This document shows, one piece after another, positions 51,033-59,370 of a stretch of 64,000 nucleotides of DNA. The first letter of the stretch is position 1. Every line of letters starts with the position of its first letter. Both the position numbers and the translations under genes were made by a program. The stretch is from Tepidisphaeraceae bacterium (GTDB lineage Bacteria > Planctomycetota > Phycisphaerae > Tepidisphaerales > Tepidisphaeraceae): positions 25,647 through 89,646 of the forward strand of contig DASYHQ010000050.1 in NCBI GenBank assembly GCA_035998445.1, given 5' to 3'. The notes beneath the pieces were generated by a model. That model worked only from the letters and a program-made list of their open reading frames with translations, was not told the origin of the DNA and did not search any database.

Positions 51033-52550
51033 TCATTCCAAACCACGCACGCGGATACTCGAATGTTCTTCCCAATCCCGCGAGCGCCCGAGCGCCTCGG
51101 TCCACCGCTCGCGCCGATGGGCGGCCTCGTCGGCGGTGTATTTCGGTTCGAACGTGCGCTCGATCGCCCAGTTGGCCTTCACGTCGTTCTGATCCTTCCA
51201 ATACCCCACGGCCAAGCCGGCCAGATACGCGGCGCCGAGGGCGGTGGTCTCCGTGACTTTCGGGCGGACGACGGGCGCCTGCAGCAGGTCGGCTTGAAAC
51301 TGCAGCAGCAGGTTGTTGGCCGCGGCGCCACCGTCGGCGCGCAGTTCCTTGATCTGGATGCCGCTGTCCTGCTGCATCACCTGCACGATGTCGGCGACCT
51401 GGAACGCGATACTCTCGAGCCCCGCCCGCGCGAAGTGGGCCGCCGTGGTGCCGCGGGTGATGCCGGTGATGGTGCCGCGGGCGTACTGGTCCCAGTGCGG
51501 CGCGCCGAGGCCCGCAAACGCCGGCACGATATAGACGCCGCCCGCATCGGGCACGCTGGCGGCGAGCGATTCGATCTCCGGCGCGCTCTTCACGATACCC
51601 AGCCCGTCGCGCAGCCACTGCACGACCGCCCCGCCGATGAAAACGCTGCCCTCCAGCGCATATTCGAGCTTACCCCCCTGCTGCCACGCGATCGTCGTCA
51701 GCAACTTGTGCTGCGACGCGATCGCCTCGGTGCCGATGTTCATCAGCAGAAAACAGCCGGTGCCGTAGGTGTTCTTGACCAGCCCGCGCGTAAAGCAGGT
51801 CTGACCGAACAGCGCCGCCTGCTGGTCGCCACCGATGCCCGCGATCTTGATCGGCCCGCCGAACAGGTCGGCGTTCGATTCGGCGTACACCTCGCTGCTC
51901 GGCACCACGTGCGGCAACATGCTGGCGGGGATCTGCAACAGCGCCAGCAGTTCGTCATCCCAGCTGGCGTCGCGGATGTTGTAAAGCATCGTACGGCACG
52001 CGTTGGTGACATCGGAGATGTGGATCTGCCCGCCGGTGAGGTTCCAGAGCAACCACGAGTCGATCGTGCCGAACGCCAGTTCCCCTTTATCGGCTTTCGC
52101 GCGAGCGCCGGGCACGTTGTCGAGCAGCCAGCGCACCTTGCTACCGGAGAAGTAGGCATCGATCACGAGCCCGGTCTTCTGCTGCACCATCTCGGTATGG
52201 CCGTCGCGCTTCAGCCCATCGCAGAACTCGGCCGTGCGGCGGTCCTGCCAGACGATGGCGTTGTGGATCGGTCGACCCGTCGCGCGGTCCCAGACGACGG
52301 CGGTCTCGCGCTGGTTGGTGATGCCGATCGCCGCGATGTCGGCCGCGGTTACGCCCTGCTCCTTCATCACCTGCCGCGCGACGGCCAACTGCGCGTCCCA
52401 GATTTCCGTCGCGTCATGTTCGACCCAACCCGGCTTGGGAAAGATCTGGCGGAACTCCTGTTGCGCCATGCCGTGAATGTTGCCGTCGCGATTGAAGAGA
52501 ATCGCGCGCGAACTGGTAGTGCCTTGGTCGAGGGCGAGGATGAACGACAT
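51033..52550 (-). CDS. glpK: Glycerol kinase
   Basis: 505 residues, the usual length. [20 protein letters not shown] is the N-terminal phosphate loop of the FGGY kinase fold. [94 protein letters not shown] and [20 protein letters not shown] follow in order. It phosphorylates glycerol to sn-glycerol 3-phosphate. The gene lies between glpD and glpF, and each gap contains a palindromic element. Confidence 0.98.
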   Translation of the reverse strand: MSFILALDQGTTSSRAILFNRDGNIHGMAQQEFRQIFPKPGWVEHDATEIWDAQLAVARQVMKEQGVTAADIAAIGITNQRETAVVWDRATGRPIHNAIVWQDRRTAEFCDGLKRDGHTEMVQQKTGLVIDAYFSGSKVRWLLDNVPGARAKADKGELAFGTIDSWLLWNLTGGQIHISDVTNACRTMLYNIRDASWDDELLALLQIPASMLPHVVPSSEVYAESNADLFGGPIKIAGIGGDQQAALFGQTCFTRGLVKNTYGTGCFLLMNIGTEAIASQHKLLTTIAWQQGGKLEYALEGSVFIGGAVVQWLRDGLGIVKSAPEIESLAASVPDAGGVYIVPAFAGLGAPHWDQYARGTITGITRGTTAAHFARAGLESIAFQVADIVQVMQQDSGIQIKELRADGGAAANNLLLQFQADLLQAPVVRPKVTETTALGAAYLAGLAVGYWKDQNDVKANWAIERTFEPKYTADEAAHRRERWTEALGRSRDWEEHSSIRVRGLE

Positions 52551-52592
52551 GGGACGGCCTCCGGTTGATGGGACACATCATGGCGCTCTGGT

Positions 52593-52707
52593 CCCCTCTC
52601 CCGGTACGCCGGGGGAGGGTTGGGGTGGGGGTGATTCGTTCTTTCGAAAATCGCCAGCAGTTTGAAATCACCCTCACCCAGCCTCTCCCGGCGTACCGGG
52701 AGAGGGG
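52593..52707. repeat. 115-bp CCCTCTCCCGG-family element overlapping the 3' end of glpD
   Basis: CCCCTCTCCCGGTACGCCGG on the left and CTCTCCCGGCGTACCGGGAG on the right, with GGTGATT/AAATCACC inner arms. The right arm (52674-52707) is read by glpD as its last codons and stop. Confidence 0.9.
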
Positions 52708-54278
52708 CCGGAGACCGCCGGCATCAAGTACACCTGCGCCATCTGCGTAAACTCGGCCACCTGCGACTGCTGCCACTCGGCGTCCTGTCCCAACTCAGCG
52801 GCCATGATCTGCGCAACCCGCGGGGCCATGGCGATGGCGGCCTTGGCATTCAACAGCAGGGCGCGCGTCCGGCGGGCGAGCACATCGTCGACCGTGCGTG
52901 CCATTTCGTGACGAACTGCCCAAAGAACCTGCCCGCCGAACACCGGCAAGGCCTCGTGCAGGCGGTCGGCCAGTTCGGGCCGTTCGTTCATCAGTCGCTG
53001 GATGTGCGGCGCGTCGGCACCGTGGTACTTCAGGTCGCCGAACTGCTCGGCGTGCTGGTGGTAGCCGTGGATGTTCAGCGACTTCGTCACGCAATCGCGC
53101 TCGTCCAGCTTGCCCAGCGTGGCGGCGTGGTCGACGCAGTCCTCGGCCATCTTGCGGTAGGTCGTCCACTTGCCACCGGCGATCGTCAGCAGGCCGCTCT
53201 TGGAAACGTGGATCGTATGGTCCCGCGACAGCGCCGCGGTGCTGGCGGCGTCGGATGCCTTCACCAGTGGGCGAATGCCCGTGAATACGCTCAACACGTC
53301 ATCGCGCGTCGGGTCCTTCGCCAGGTAGCGGGCCGACGTCTCCAGGATGAACTGAATCTCGTGCTCCATCGCGACCGGTTCGAGGCTGATCTCGGTGATC
53401 GGCGTGTCGGTCGTGCCGAGCAGCGCGTGGTCGTGCCACGGGATGGCGAACATCACGCGCCCGTCGCTCGTGCGCGGCACCATGATCGCGTGGTCGCCGG
53501 GCAGGAACGACCGGTCGAGCACGAGGTGCACGCCCTGGCTGGCGGCGATCATCGATGTGGCTTCCGGATCGTCGATGCGCCGCACGGCGTCGCTGAAGGC
53601 GCCGGTGGCGTTGATGACGGCGCTGGCGCCGATCGTGTGGGCCTGGCCGGTCTCGAGATCGGTGACGGTCACGCCGTCGACGAACCCGTCTCCATCGTGC
53701 CGCATGCCGGTGACGCGCGCGTAGTTCAGCAGCGCTGCCCCCTGCGCCTCGGCGGTTCGGGCCAAGTCGATCAGCAAGCGACTGTCGTCGAATTGACCGT
53801 CGTAGTAAACCACCCCACCGCGCAGGCCGTCGGGCTCGAGGGTGGGAATGCGTTCGATGACCTCGTCCTTCGATAGCAGCTTCGATCGGCCGAACCCGTA
53901 GCGGAACGCGAGCATGTCGTAGACCTTCATGCCGATGCCGTAGAACGGCGCTTCCCACCAGGCATAGTTAGGGACGACGAAGGCTAAGTCGTGGACGAGG
54001 TGCGGCGCGTTCTGGCGCAAAATGCCGCGTTCCTTCAGGGCTTCCATCACCAGCGAGACGTTGCCCTGCTGCAGGTATCGCACCCCGCCGTGTACGAGTT
54101 TGGTGGATCGGCTGGAGGTGCCTTTGCCGAAGTCGCTTTGTTCGATCAGGCAGCACGAGTACCCGCGTGACGCCGCGTCGACCGCGATGCCCACCCCGGT
54201 GGCGCCCCCACCGATGACGACCATGTCCCACGGACCGGGGCGCGATGTGATGCGACGCAGCGATGCCGAACGATCCAT
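52674..54278 (-). CDS. glpD: Aerobic glycerol-3-phosphate dehydrogenase
   Basis: 534 residues. FAD is bound through VVIGGGATGVGIAVDAASRG. SDFGKGTSSRSTKLVHGGVR, GVVYYDGQFDDSRLL, AIPWHDHALLGTTDTPITEI, VFTGIRPLVKASD and LLTIAGGKWTTYRKMAED are GlpD signatures, and a helical C-terminal domain completes it. It oxidises glycerol 3-phosphate to dihydroxyacetone phosphate and feeds electrons to quinone. The last dozen residues (SGPSPGTPGEAG) are encoded by a palindromic repeat arm, so the native C-terminus has been replaced or extended. It is the first gene of the glpD-glpK-glpF run. Confidence 0.97.
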   Translation of the reverse strand: MDRSASLRRITSRPGPWDMVVIGGGATGVGIAVDAASRGYSCCLIEQSDFGKGTSSRSTKLVHGGVRYLQQGNVSLVMEALKERGILRQNAPHLVHDLAFVVPNYAWWEAPFYGIGMKVYDMLAFRYGFGRSKLLSKDEVIERIPTLEPDGLRGGVVYYDGQFDDSRLLIDLARTAEAQGAALLNYARVTGMRHDGDGFVDGVTVTDLETGQAHTIGASAVINATGAFSDAVRRIDDPEATSMIAASQGVHLVLDRSFLPGDHAIMVPRTSDGRVMFAIPWHDHALLGTTDTPITEISLEPVAMEHEIQFILETSARYLAKDPTRDDVLSVFTGIRPLVKASDAASTAALSRDHTIHVSKSGLLTIAGGKWTTYRKMAEDCVDHAATLGKLDERDCVTKSLNIHGYHQHAEQFGDLKYHGADAPHIQRLMNERPELADRLHEALPVFGGQVLWAVRHEMARTVDDVLARRTRALLLNAKAAIAMAPRVAQIMAAELGQDAEWQQSQVAEFTQMAQVYLMPAVSGPSPGTPGEAG

Positions 54279-54528
54279 GGTGCCTCCGCGACTTTGTTAG
54301 CGTAGCCAAACTACAACAGGCGCGGGAACCGCAATTCTAGATAAATTTCAATTGGAGATGGGTCCATGTCTGGGCAGGCCTCCCGTGCGTGTCTTCTCTG
54401 GCCACTCGGCAACCAAAGGCACACACAGAAGCCTGCCCCTACGCGGCGATTCGCGGCATTCCACCTTACATGTAGAAAATAGAACAAAAAGTCCGATAAT
54501 ACCCCAAGCGGCAAGGAGGCCGCGCCCG

Positions 54529-55557
54529 TTGCAAGACGTACTGGACCAATCCGAAGTCGATGCGCTGCTGGCGGCCGTGGATAGCGGTTCCATGCAGCAG
54601 GAGGCGACGCCGTCGTACGCGCCGCAGAGCGGTGACGTTCGCGTCTACGACTTCAAGCGCCCCGAGCGCGTCAGCAAAGACCAGATGCGCGCGTTGGAAG
54701 GCCTGCACGAGGGCTTCGGGCGAAACTTTGGCGCGGCGCTGTCGGGCTACCTGCGCACGATCATCGAAGTGTCGGTCGCGCAGATCGAACAGCTGACCTA
54801 CTCGGAATTCATCCACTCGCTGCCCAACCCCACCTGCTTCAACCTGCTGAAGAGCGAACAGCTCGACGGCCAGCTTTGTCTGGAAATCAGCCCGCTGATC
54901 ATCTACCCGGTGATCGACCGCCTGCTGGGTGGCAGCAACGCCGACCTGTTCATCCCCCAACGGCCACTGACCCAGATCGAGCAACGGCTGGTGCAGCGCA
55001 TCACCGATCGCGCGACGCATCACCTGTCGGAAGCCTGGAGCAACCTGACGCCGGTCAGCTTCAAGGTGGAGGACTTCGAGAGCAACCCACAGCTCGTGCA
55101 GATCGTGCCGCCGAACGAAACGGTGGTCGTGGTCGGGTTCGAGATGAAGATGGGCAACCGCTCGGGCACGATGAGCCTGTGCATCCCCTACAATGTCATC
55201 GAGCCCATCATGGGCGTGCTGGCGGCCCAGAACTGGTTCAGCTACCAGCGCAAGGGCGGGCAGGAAGATCACCTGCGCAAGCTGACGAAGAACGTCCACA
55301 ACGCGCCGGTCGAGATGCGCGCGTTTTTGGCTCAAACGACGATCCGCATGAGCGAGCTGATGTCGCTGCAGGTGGGCGACGTCATCACGACGGATAAGAA
55401 CCAGTCGCGCGACGTGCTGGTGACGGTCGAGGGCCGGAACAAGTTCCTGGGGCAGCTCGGGCAGTTGCGGGGCAGCAAGTCGATCCGCATCAGCCGGGTG
55501 GTCGAAGGGGCGATTGAGCCGAGCAAGAGCGACGGCCGCCCGGGAGAACTCCCATGA
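54529..55557 (+). CDS. fliM: Flagellar motor switch protein FliM
   Basis: 342 residues from a TTG with AAGGAGG at 54513-54519. This start gives the N-terminal CheY-P-binding peptide VLDQSEVDALLAAVDSG. The middle domain shows RVYDFKRPERVSKDQMRALE, LYxx-type segments such as SLPNPTCFNLLKSEQLDGQL and IIYPVIDRLLGG. The C-terminal SpoA domain has TIRMSELMSLQVGDVITTDK. FliM links FliG and FliN in the C-ring and responds to chemotaxis signals. No other flagellar gene is nearby. It overlaps the next gene by 4 bp. Confidence 0.95.
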   Translation: MQDVLDQSEVDALLAAVDSGSMQQEATPSYAPQSGDVRVYDFKRPERVSKDQMRALEGLHEGFGRNFGAALSGYLRTIIEVSVAQIEQLTYSEFIHSLPNPTCFNLLKSEQLDGQLCLEISPLIIYPVIDRLLGGSNADLFIPQRPLTQIEQRLVQRITDRATHHLSEAWSNLTPVSFKVEDFESNPQLVQIVPPNETVVVVGFEMKMGNRSGTMSLCIPYNVIEPIMGVLAAQNWFSYQRKGGQEDHLRKLTKNVHNAPVEMRAFLAQTTIRMSELMSLQVGDVITTDKNQSRDVLVTVEGRNKFLGQLGQLRGSKSIRISRVVEGAIEPSKSDGRPGELP

Positions 55558-56342
55558 CCCGCGGCGCCCTCACGACGGCCGCCGAGCCCACCACCGATCG
55601 CCCCACCGCCAGCCGCCGCCAACCGCGGAACTACCTGGAGCGGTCGGAACTGCCGTTGACCAGCCTGCTGTTTCTGTTGCCCCTGATCGTGTTGTACGAG
55701 GTAGGCACCGAGTTGTACTTGTCCGACCCGGACAGCGGCACGCAGCACATCATCGCGTTCAGCCTGATGCAGCAGTTTTTTACCATGTTCGGCGCAACTG
55801 GTCGGCACCTGCCGGCGTTGGCGGTGGTGGTGCTGCTGCTGTCGTGGCACATCGCGCGGAACGACTCGTGGACGCTTTATCCGAAGACCTGTATCGCGAT
55901 GGCGGTCGAAAGCGCGGCGATGGCGATTCCACTGGTGGTCATCGGGTACACGATGATGCACTACCTGACGTCGCTGCACTTGATGAACACGCCTTCGACG
56001 ACCGGGTTGCTCATTCTGTCGCTGGGGGCCGGCATCTATGAAGAGCTTGTTTTTCGGCTTATTGCTTTTACCGCTTTGAGTTTCCTGCTGCGCGATTTAA
56101 TTCAACTAGGTAAGGTATCGTCGGCGGTTCTAATGGTAGCGGGCTCTGCCCTGCTCTTTTCCCTATACCATTACTTGGGGTCGGAAAAATTTGAGTTACC
56201 AAGTTTTGCGTTTCGCACGGTCGCGGGCTTGTATTTCGGGGCGCTGTTCCTGACGCGTGGCTTCGGGATAACCGCCGGGGCGCACGCCGCTTATGACATC
56301 TTTGTCACCTTGCGAGCGGACATCGCTCAACACATCAGCTGA
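55554..56342 (+). CDS. CPBP-family intramembrane glutamic protease
   Basis: 262 residues, several membrane helices. The protease motifs are EExxxR (IYEELVFRL, Glu163/Glu164/Arg168), the FxxxH-like LLFSLYHYLG, and GITAGAHAAYD with a final His. Family members (Rce1-like, CAAX-type) cleave peptides in the membrane; bacterial ones have roles in bacteriocin immunity and regulation. Its ATG overlaps the fliM stop (ATGA). Bases 56041-56220, the motif region, are clearly AT-richer and use TTA, CTA and TTT codons rare elsewhere here. Confidence 0.9.
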   Translation: MTRGALTTAAEPTTDRPTASRRQPRNYLERSELPLTSLLFLLPLIVLYEVGTELYLSDPDSGTQHIIAFSLMQQFFTMFGATGRHLPALAVVVLLLSWHIARNDSWTLYPKTCIAMAVESAAMAIPLVVIGYTMMHYLTSLHLMNTPSTTGLLILSLGAGIYEELVFRLIAFTALSFLLRDLIQLGKVSSAVLMVAGSALLFSLYHYLGSEKFELPSFAFRTVAGLYFGALFLTRGFGITAGAHAAYDIFVTLRADIAQHIS

Positions 56343-56595
56343 TTATTTTCTTCGTTTTTTCTTATAGGTTCCTATAATCCCCCGTGTCATTGGCTCGCAT
56401 TGGGTGGGCCCTGATCAGACCGGTTTCGCCCGGCGTGGTTCGCGAGGGATCGCTTACTGCTCCGAGTGCGTCACTTCGTCTGATCTACGATTCCGGGGCG
56501 ACGATTTCATACGCGTTCCGGGCATATCCGTCGGTATAACGAACCCGACCTTTATTGAAGAGGATGTACCTCTTCTAGAAAGAGCATGGACGCAG

Positions 56596-57147
56596 ATGAG
56601 CAACCGAACTAAGCAGCGCCGCTCGGGCGGCCTGACGCTACTCCTGTACCAGCGCACCCTGCATCCGGAGCTGTTCAAGATCCAGAGCAGCGAGCAGATC
56701 AGCCGCCGGGCCTACGAGGCCGACGTGTGGCTGGTCGAGGGTGGTCACGTCATCACCTTCACCGCCGGCAAGAACACGCTGACGGAGGTCATCGTCACCA
56801 AGCATGAGCCGCTGACGGACCGCGGCCTGTTGCAGACGATTCCCTGCCGTGGCGAGAAGTACCACGAGATGACCGTGGGTGGCAACATCAAGTACATGAT
56901 CAGCACGCAGGAAGAGCAGCTGACGCAGACCTTGTACGACGCCACCAAGCACGAGATCAGCTCCTACGCCGCCAAGCGTGAACTGATGACCGCCGACATG
57001 CCCTCCACCGGCGACATGGGCGCCAGCCTGCACGTCCTGGACATCGAACGCCGCAGCCACGAGCTGCTGGTTCAGTCCTTCCATCTGTTCGACGAGAACC
57101 AGATGGTCATCAAGACGCAGGCGATCATCGAAGTGTCGAAGGGCTAA
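56596..57147 (+). CDS. DUF2617-family protein
   Basis: 183 residues from the ATG at 56596; no strong Shine-Dalgarno. Family blocks: LLLYQRTLHPELFKIQ, ADVWLVEGGHVITFTAGKN followed by TLTEVIV, and the C-terminal LLVQSFHLFDENQMVIKTQA. I recall this pattern from DUF2617 proteins of planctomycetes and actinobacteria, function unknown. A strong terminator follows 32 bp after the stop. The 253-bp gap upstream shows no gene; it contains TATAATCCC at 56383-56391. Confidence 0.85.
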   Translation: MSNRTKQRRSGGLTLLLYQRTLHPELFKIQSSEQISRRAYEADVWLVEGGHVITFTAGKNTLTEVIVTKHEPLTDRGLLQTIPCRGEKYHEMTVGGNIKYMISTQEEQLTQTLYDATKHEISSYAAKRELMTADMPSTGDMGASLHVLDIERRSHELLVQSFHLFDENQMVIKTQAIIEVSKG

Positions 57148-57179
57148 AGCCTTTTCGATGCACGCTCAGCAAAACGCAG

Positions 57180-57218
57180 CCGGGCCCGGGAGTTATCTCC
57201 CGGGCCCGGTTTGTTTTC
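57180..57218 (+). terminator. Rho-independent terminator of the DUF2617 gene
   Basis: CCGGGCCCGGGAG and CTCCCGGGCCCGG form a perfect 13-bp stem with loop TTAT, followed by TTTGTTTTC. Confidence 0.95.
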
Positions 57219-57417
57219 TGGGAACGTCCGATCCTACTGTGACACCCCCTCAGCCTGACCTCGGTCGTCCTAGGAGAGGGTTCAGCAAGGAGTTCGGGAC
57301 TGGCACTGACGTGACTTGGGCCTCTGGGCCAAGCCGCCCGTGCCGTCACATCCTGCACGGGCCAGAGGCCCGTATTACGGCAACAAGGCCGCGCGATACT
57401 GGTAGCCGTTGCTCCGA

Positions 57418-57556
57418 CCGTGGCATGGGCGTCTCGCCCATGCGTGTGGATTGGAATGGAAACTTGAATTTGTGGGCTGCCGCGCTGACCAAGCCGCTGA
57501 AACGAATTTCGTCCTCCACCATCACGACGTGCATGGGCGAGACGCCCATGCCACGG
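57418..57556. repeat. 139-bp palindromic element (CCGTGGCATGGGCGTCTCGC family), copy 2
   Basis: Ends CCGTGGCATGGGCGTCTCGC and GCGAGACGCCCATGCCACGG, as in the copy at 13592-13729, with related interior (GATTGGAAT, GCTGA, CGTCCTC). The rest of the gap from 57219 to 57593 shows only a small GGCCTCTGGGCC/GGCCAGAGGCC dyad near 57320-57370. Confidence 0.9.
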
Positions 57557-57593
57557 GAGGATCGCCCCCCAAATCTAACGAGTCCATGCGCGA

Positions 57594-58220
57594 CTAGGTC
57601 ACGACCGTTTCCCCATCGGTCCCCGGCTCGACCGGTTGGTCCACCAGATTCGTGATCTGCTCGAAGATCGCATCCGTCGGCTCGCGCTCATAGACGAAAT
57701 CGTCCAACCGGGCCCGGCCGATCCGACCGTCGGCGGTCGCGTACTCGACGTACGCGATCCCCTTGCGGTCCCAGATCTTACGATCAACCGCACTAATCGA
57801 GCCCACATCGATCGGTGGATGCCCCGGCACGCTCAGCGTCCTGCCGTCGAACCGGTACTGGCCACGTGAATTGTGGAACATCCAGATGAGCAGCGCGATG
57901 CCCGCGGGGGGCAGCGTGAACGCCAGGATCTTCTGGATCATGATCTCGGTGTTGTTGCGCTTCGTCAGACCATCCCGCTGTTTTAGCAGGTCCTTCAGTG
58001 CCGGGTCGTTCGGCGTGTTGTTCTGCTTCTGGGTGATCTCGGCATCCACGCGGTCGTACTCGACGTTCATGCGTGGCCAGGCGATGAACCCGTCATACGC
58101 GAACCAGCACCCCATCAGCACCGCCGCCAATGCCATGAGGTATCGGACGTTGCGATAATAACGCCCCGGCTTGGCGACGATGGGTTGGTCGGGGGTGGCC
58201 GGTGGATAATCGGTTGCCAT
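57594..58220 (-). CDS. Hypothetical membrane protein, 208 aa
   Basis: After a Pro-rich N-terminus come two membrane segments (YLMALAAVLMGCWFAYDGFI and ILAFTLPPAGIALLIWMFHN) with a charged, probably coiled-coil linker (RVDAEITQKQNNTPND, then DLLKQRDGLTKRNN). The C-terminal half (YRFDGRTLSVPG, GSISAVDRKIWDRKGIAYVE, ARLDDFVYEREPTDAIFE) resembles a PH-like or DUF-type soluble domain. No family recognised. It begins 2 bp after the stop of the small gene upstream, so the pair is one transcript. Confidence 0.8.
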   Translation of the reverse strand: MATDYPPATPDQPIVAKPGRYYRNVRYLMALAAVLMGCWFAYDGFIAWPRMNVEYDRVDAEITQKQNNTPNDPALKDLLKQRDGLTKRNNTEIMIQKILAFTLPPAGIALLIWMFHNSRGQYRFDGRTLSVPGHPPIDVGSISAVDRKIWDRKGIAYVEYATADGRIGRARLDDFVYEREPTDAIFEQITNLVDQPVEPGTDGETVVT

Positions 58221-58222
58221 AG

Positions 58223-58441
58223 TTAAGATGTCGGCGTTTCGGCCAGACGTGTCAAGACTTGCTGGATCGCATCTCGCGCTGCTTGTGCCCGCTTGCGCCC
58301 CTCGGCCAGTTCCGCCGGGCTAAGTGCAGGCCATTCTTTTTCGAGCGACGCGACGTGTCGCTCCAGCGACTCGTGGGTGCGTGCCGCGCCCTTCCGTGCC
58401 AGTTCGAGGTCGCTGATTTCCTTATCGTCGCGCCCGGTCAT
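58223..58441 (-). CDS. Small helical hypothetical protein, 72 aa
   Basis: Charged and helical throughout (DDKEISDLELARKGAARTHE, SLERHVASLEKEWPALSPAE, RAQAARDAIQQVLTRLAE), probably a coiled coil. It is immediately upstream of the membrane protein gene (2-bp gap), which supports coding and shared function. Family unknown. Confidence 0.65.
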   Translation of the reverse strand: MTGRDDKEISDLELARKGAARTHESLERHVASLEKEWPALSPAELAEGRKRAQAARDAIQQVLTRLAETPTS

Positions 58442-58545
58442 TCGATTGCAGTCTACCTCCCTGCCCCGGTCCCGAATAGCCGCTTGCGGCTTGGCTTCCC
58501 AATCCCTCTAATACCCCCAACCGAAGGACCGCACCTAGACACCTT

Positions 58546-59148
58546 ATGGCCGACTGGACCTACTACTTCATCCTCCTCGCCTTCCTGGCCGCGGGCCTTT
58601 GGATCAACATTCTGACCCTGCCGGGCCTGTGGCTGATGGTGCTCGCGACGGCGATCTATGCCTGGGTGACAAATGGCATCTACATCGGCTGGCCGGGCCT
58701 GATCGCGTTGACGATCCTCGCGGGGCTGGCGGAGATCGTTGAGTTCGTCGCCGGTGGTGCCGGTGCCGCCAAGGCCGGGGGCAGCAAGAGGGCGTTCGTC
58801 GGCGCACTCGTCGGCGGCATCCTGGGGGCAATCTTCTTCTCGATCCCCCTGCCGATCATCGGCACGATCATCGGCATCGTGCTGGGCACGTTCCTTGGCG
58901 CCGTCGCCGTCGAAGTGCTGGTGAAGAAGGACACCGGCATCGCCTTGCGCGTCGGCTATGGCGCCGCGATCGGTCGATTGATCGGCATCATCACGAAGGT
59001 GACCTTTGGCCTCGTGATGTTCGTCGTCGGTGCCGTCGTCGCGTGGCCAAACGATCTAGCCCCAATCACCGCCATCCCACCCGCCCCGCCCCCACCGGCG
59101 ACCGTACCTGCGACGTTGCCAGCCACTCTGCCCGCCGCGCAGTTGTGA
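58546..59148 (+). CDS. DUF456-family membrane protein
   Basis: 200 residues with Gly-rich hydrophobic helices: ILLAFLAAGLWINILTLPGL, LIALTILAGLAEIVEFVAGG, KRAFVGALVGGILGAIFFSI, PLPIIGTIIGIVLGTFLGAV and GRLIGIITKVTFGLVMFVVG. The LPGLWLM, KRAxxGAxxGxIxG and IGxxxGxxxGAxxxE pattern is DUF456. Function unknown. The tail is Pro/Ala/Thr-rich. Confidence 0.88.
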   Translation: MADWTYYFILLAFLAAGLWINILTLPGLWLMVLATAIYAWVTNGIYIGWPGLIALTILAGLAEIVEFVAGGAGAAKAGGSKRAFVGALVGGILGAIFFSIPLPIIGTIIGIVLGTFLGAVAVEVLVKKDTGIALRVGYGAAIGRLIGIITKVTFGLVMFVVGAVVAWPNDLAPITAIPPAPPPPATVPATLPATLPAAQL

Positions 59149-59183
59149 GACGCGCCGAGTTGCTTTGATCCGCGAACGCATCG

Positions 59184-59300
59184 CGCCAAGAGCGCCAAGA
59201 ATCCAAGCACGCCAAGAAGATCAATGAAGCGAAGGCAACTCGCTGCGGCTATCCGTATTCGCCCCGATCTCTGTCTTCACTTGGCGCTCTTGGCGTCTTG
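59184..59300. repeat. Inverted repeat of GCGCCAAGA units upstream of addB
   Basis: CGCCAAGAGCGCCAA at 59184-59198 is exactly complementary to TTGGCGCTCTTGGCG at 59281-59295, with more GCCAAGA units nearby. The design parallels the element at 16021-16131. Confidence 0.85.
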
Positions 59301-59370
59301 GCGTAATTGGCGCAATACCGGCCCACCCAACCATGCACCCACCCCGAACATCGGGTAAACTCGTCCACCC

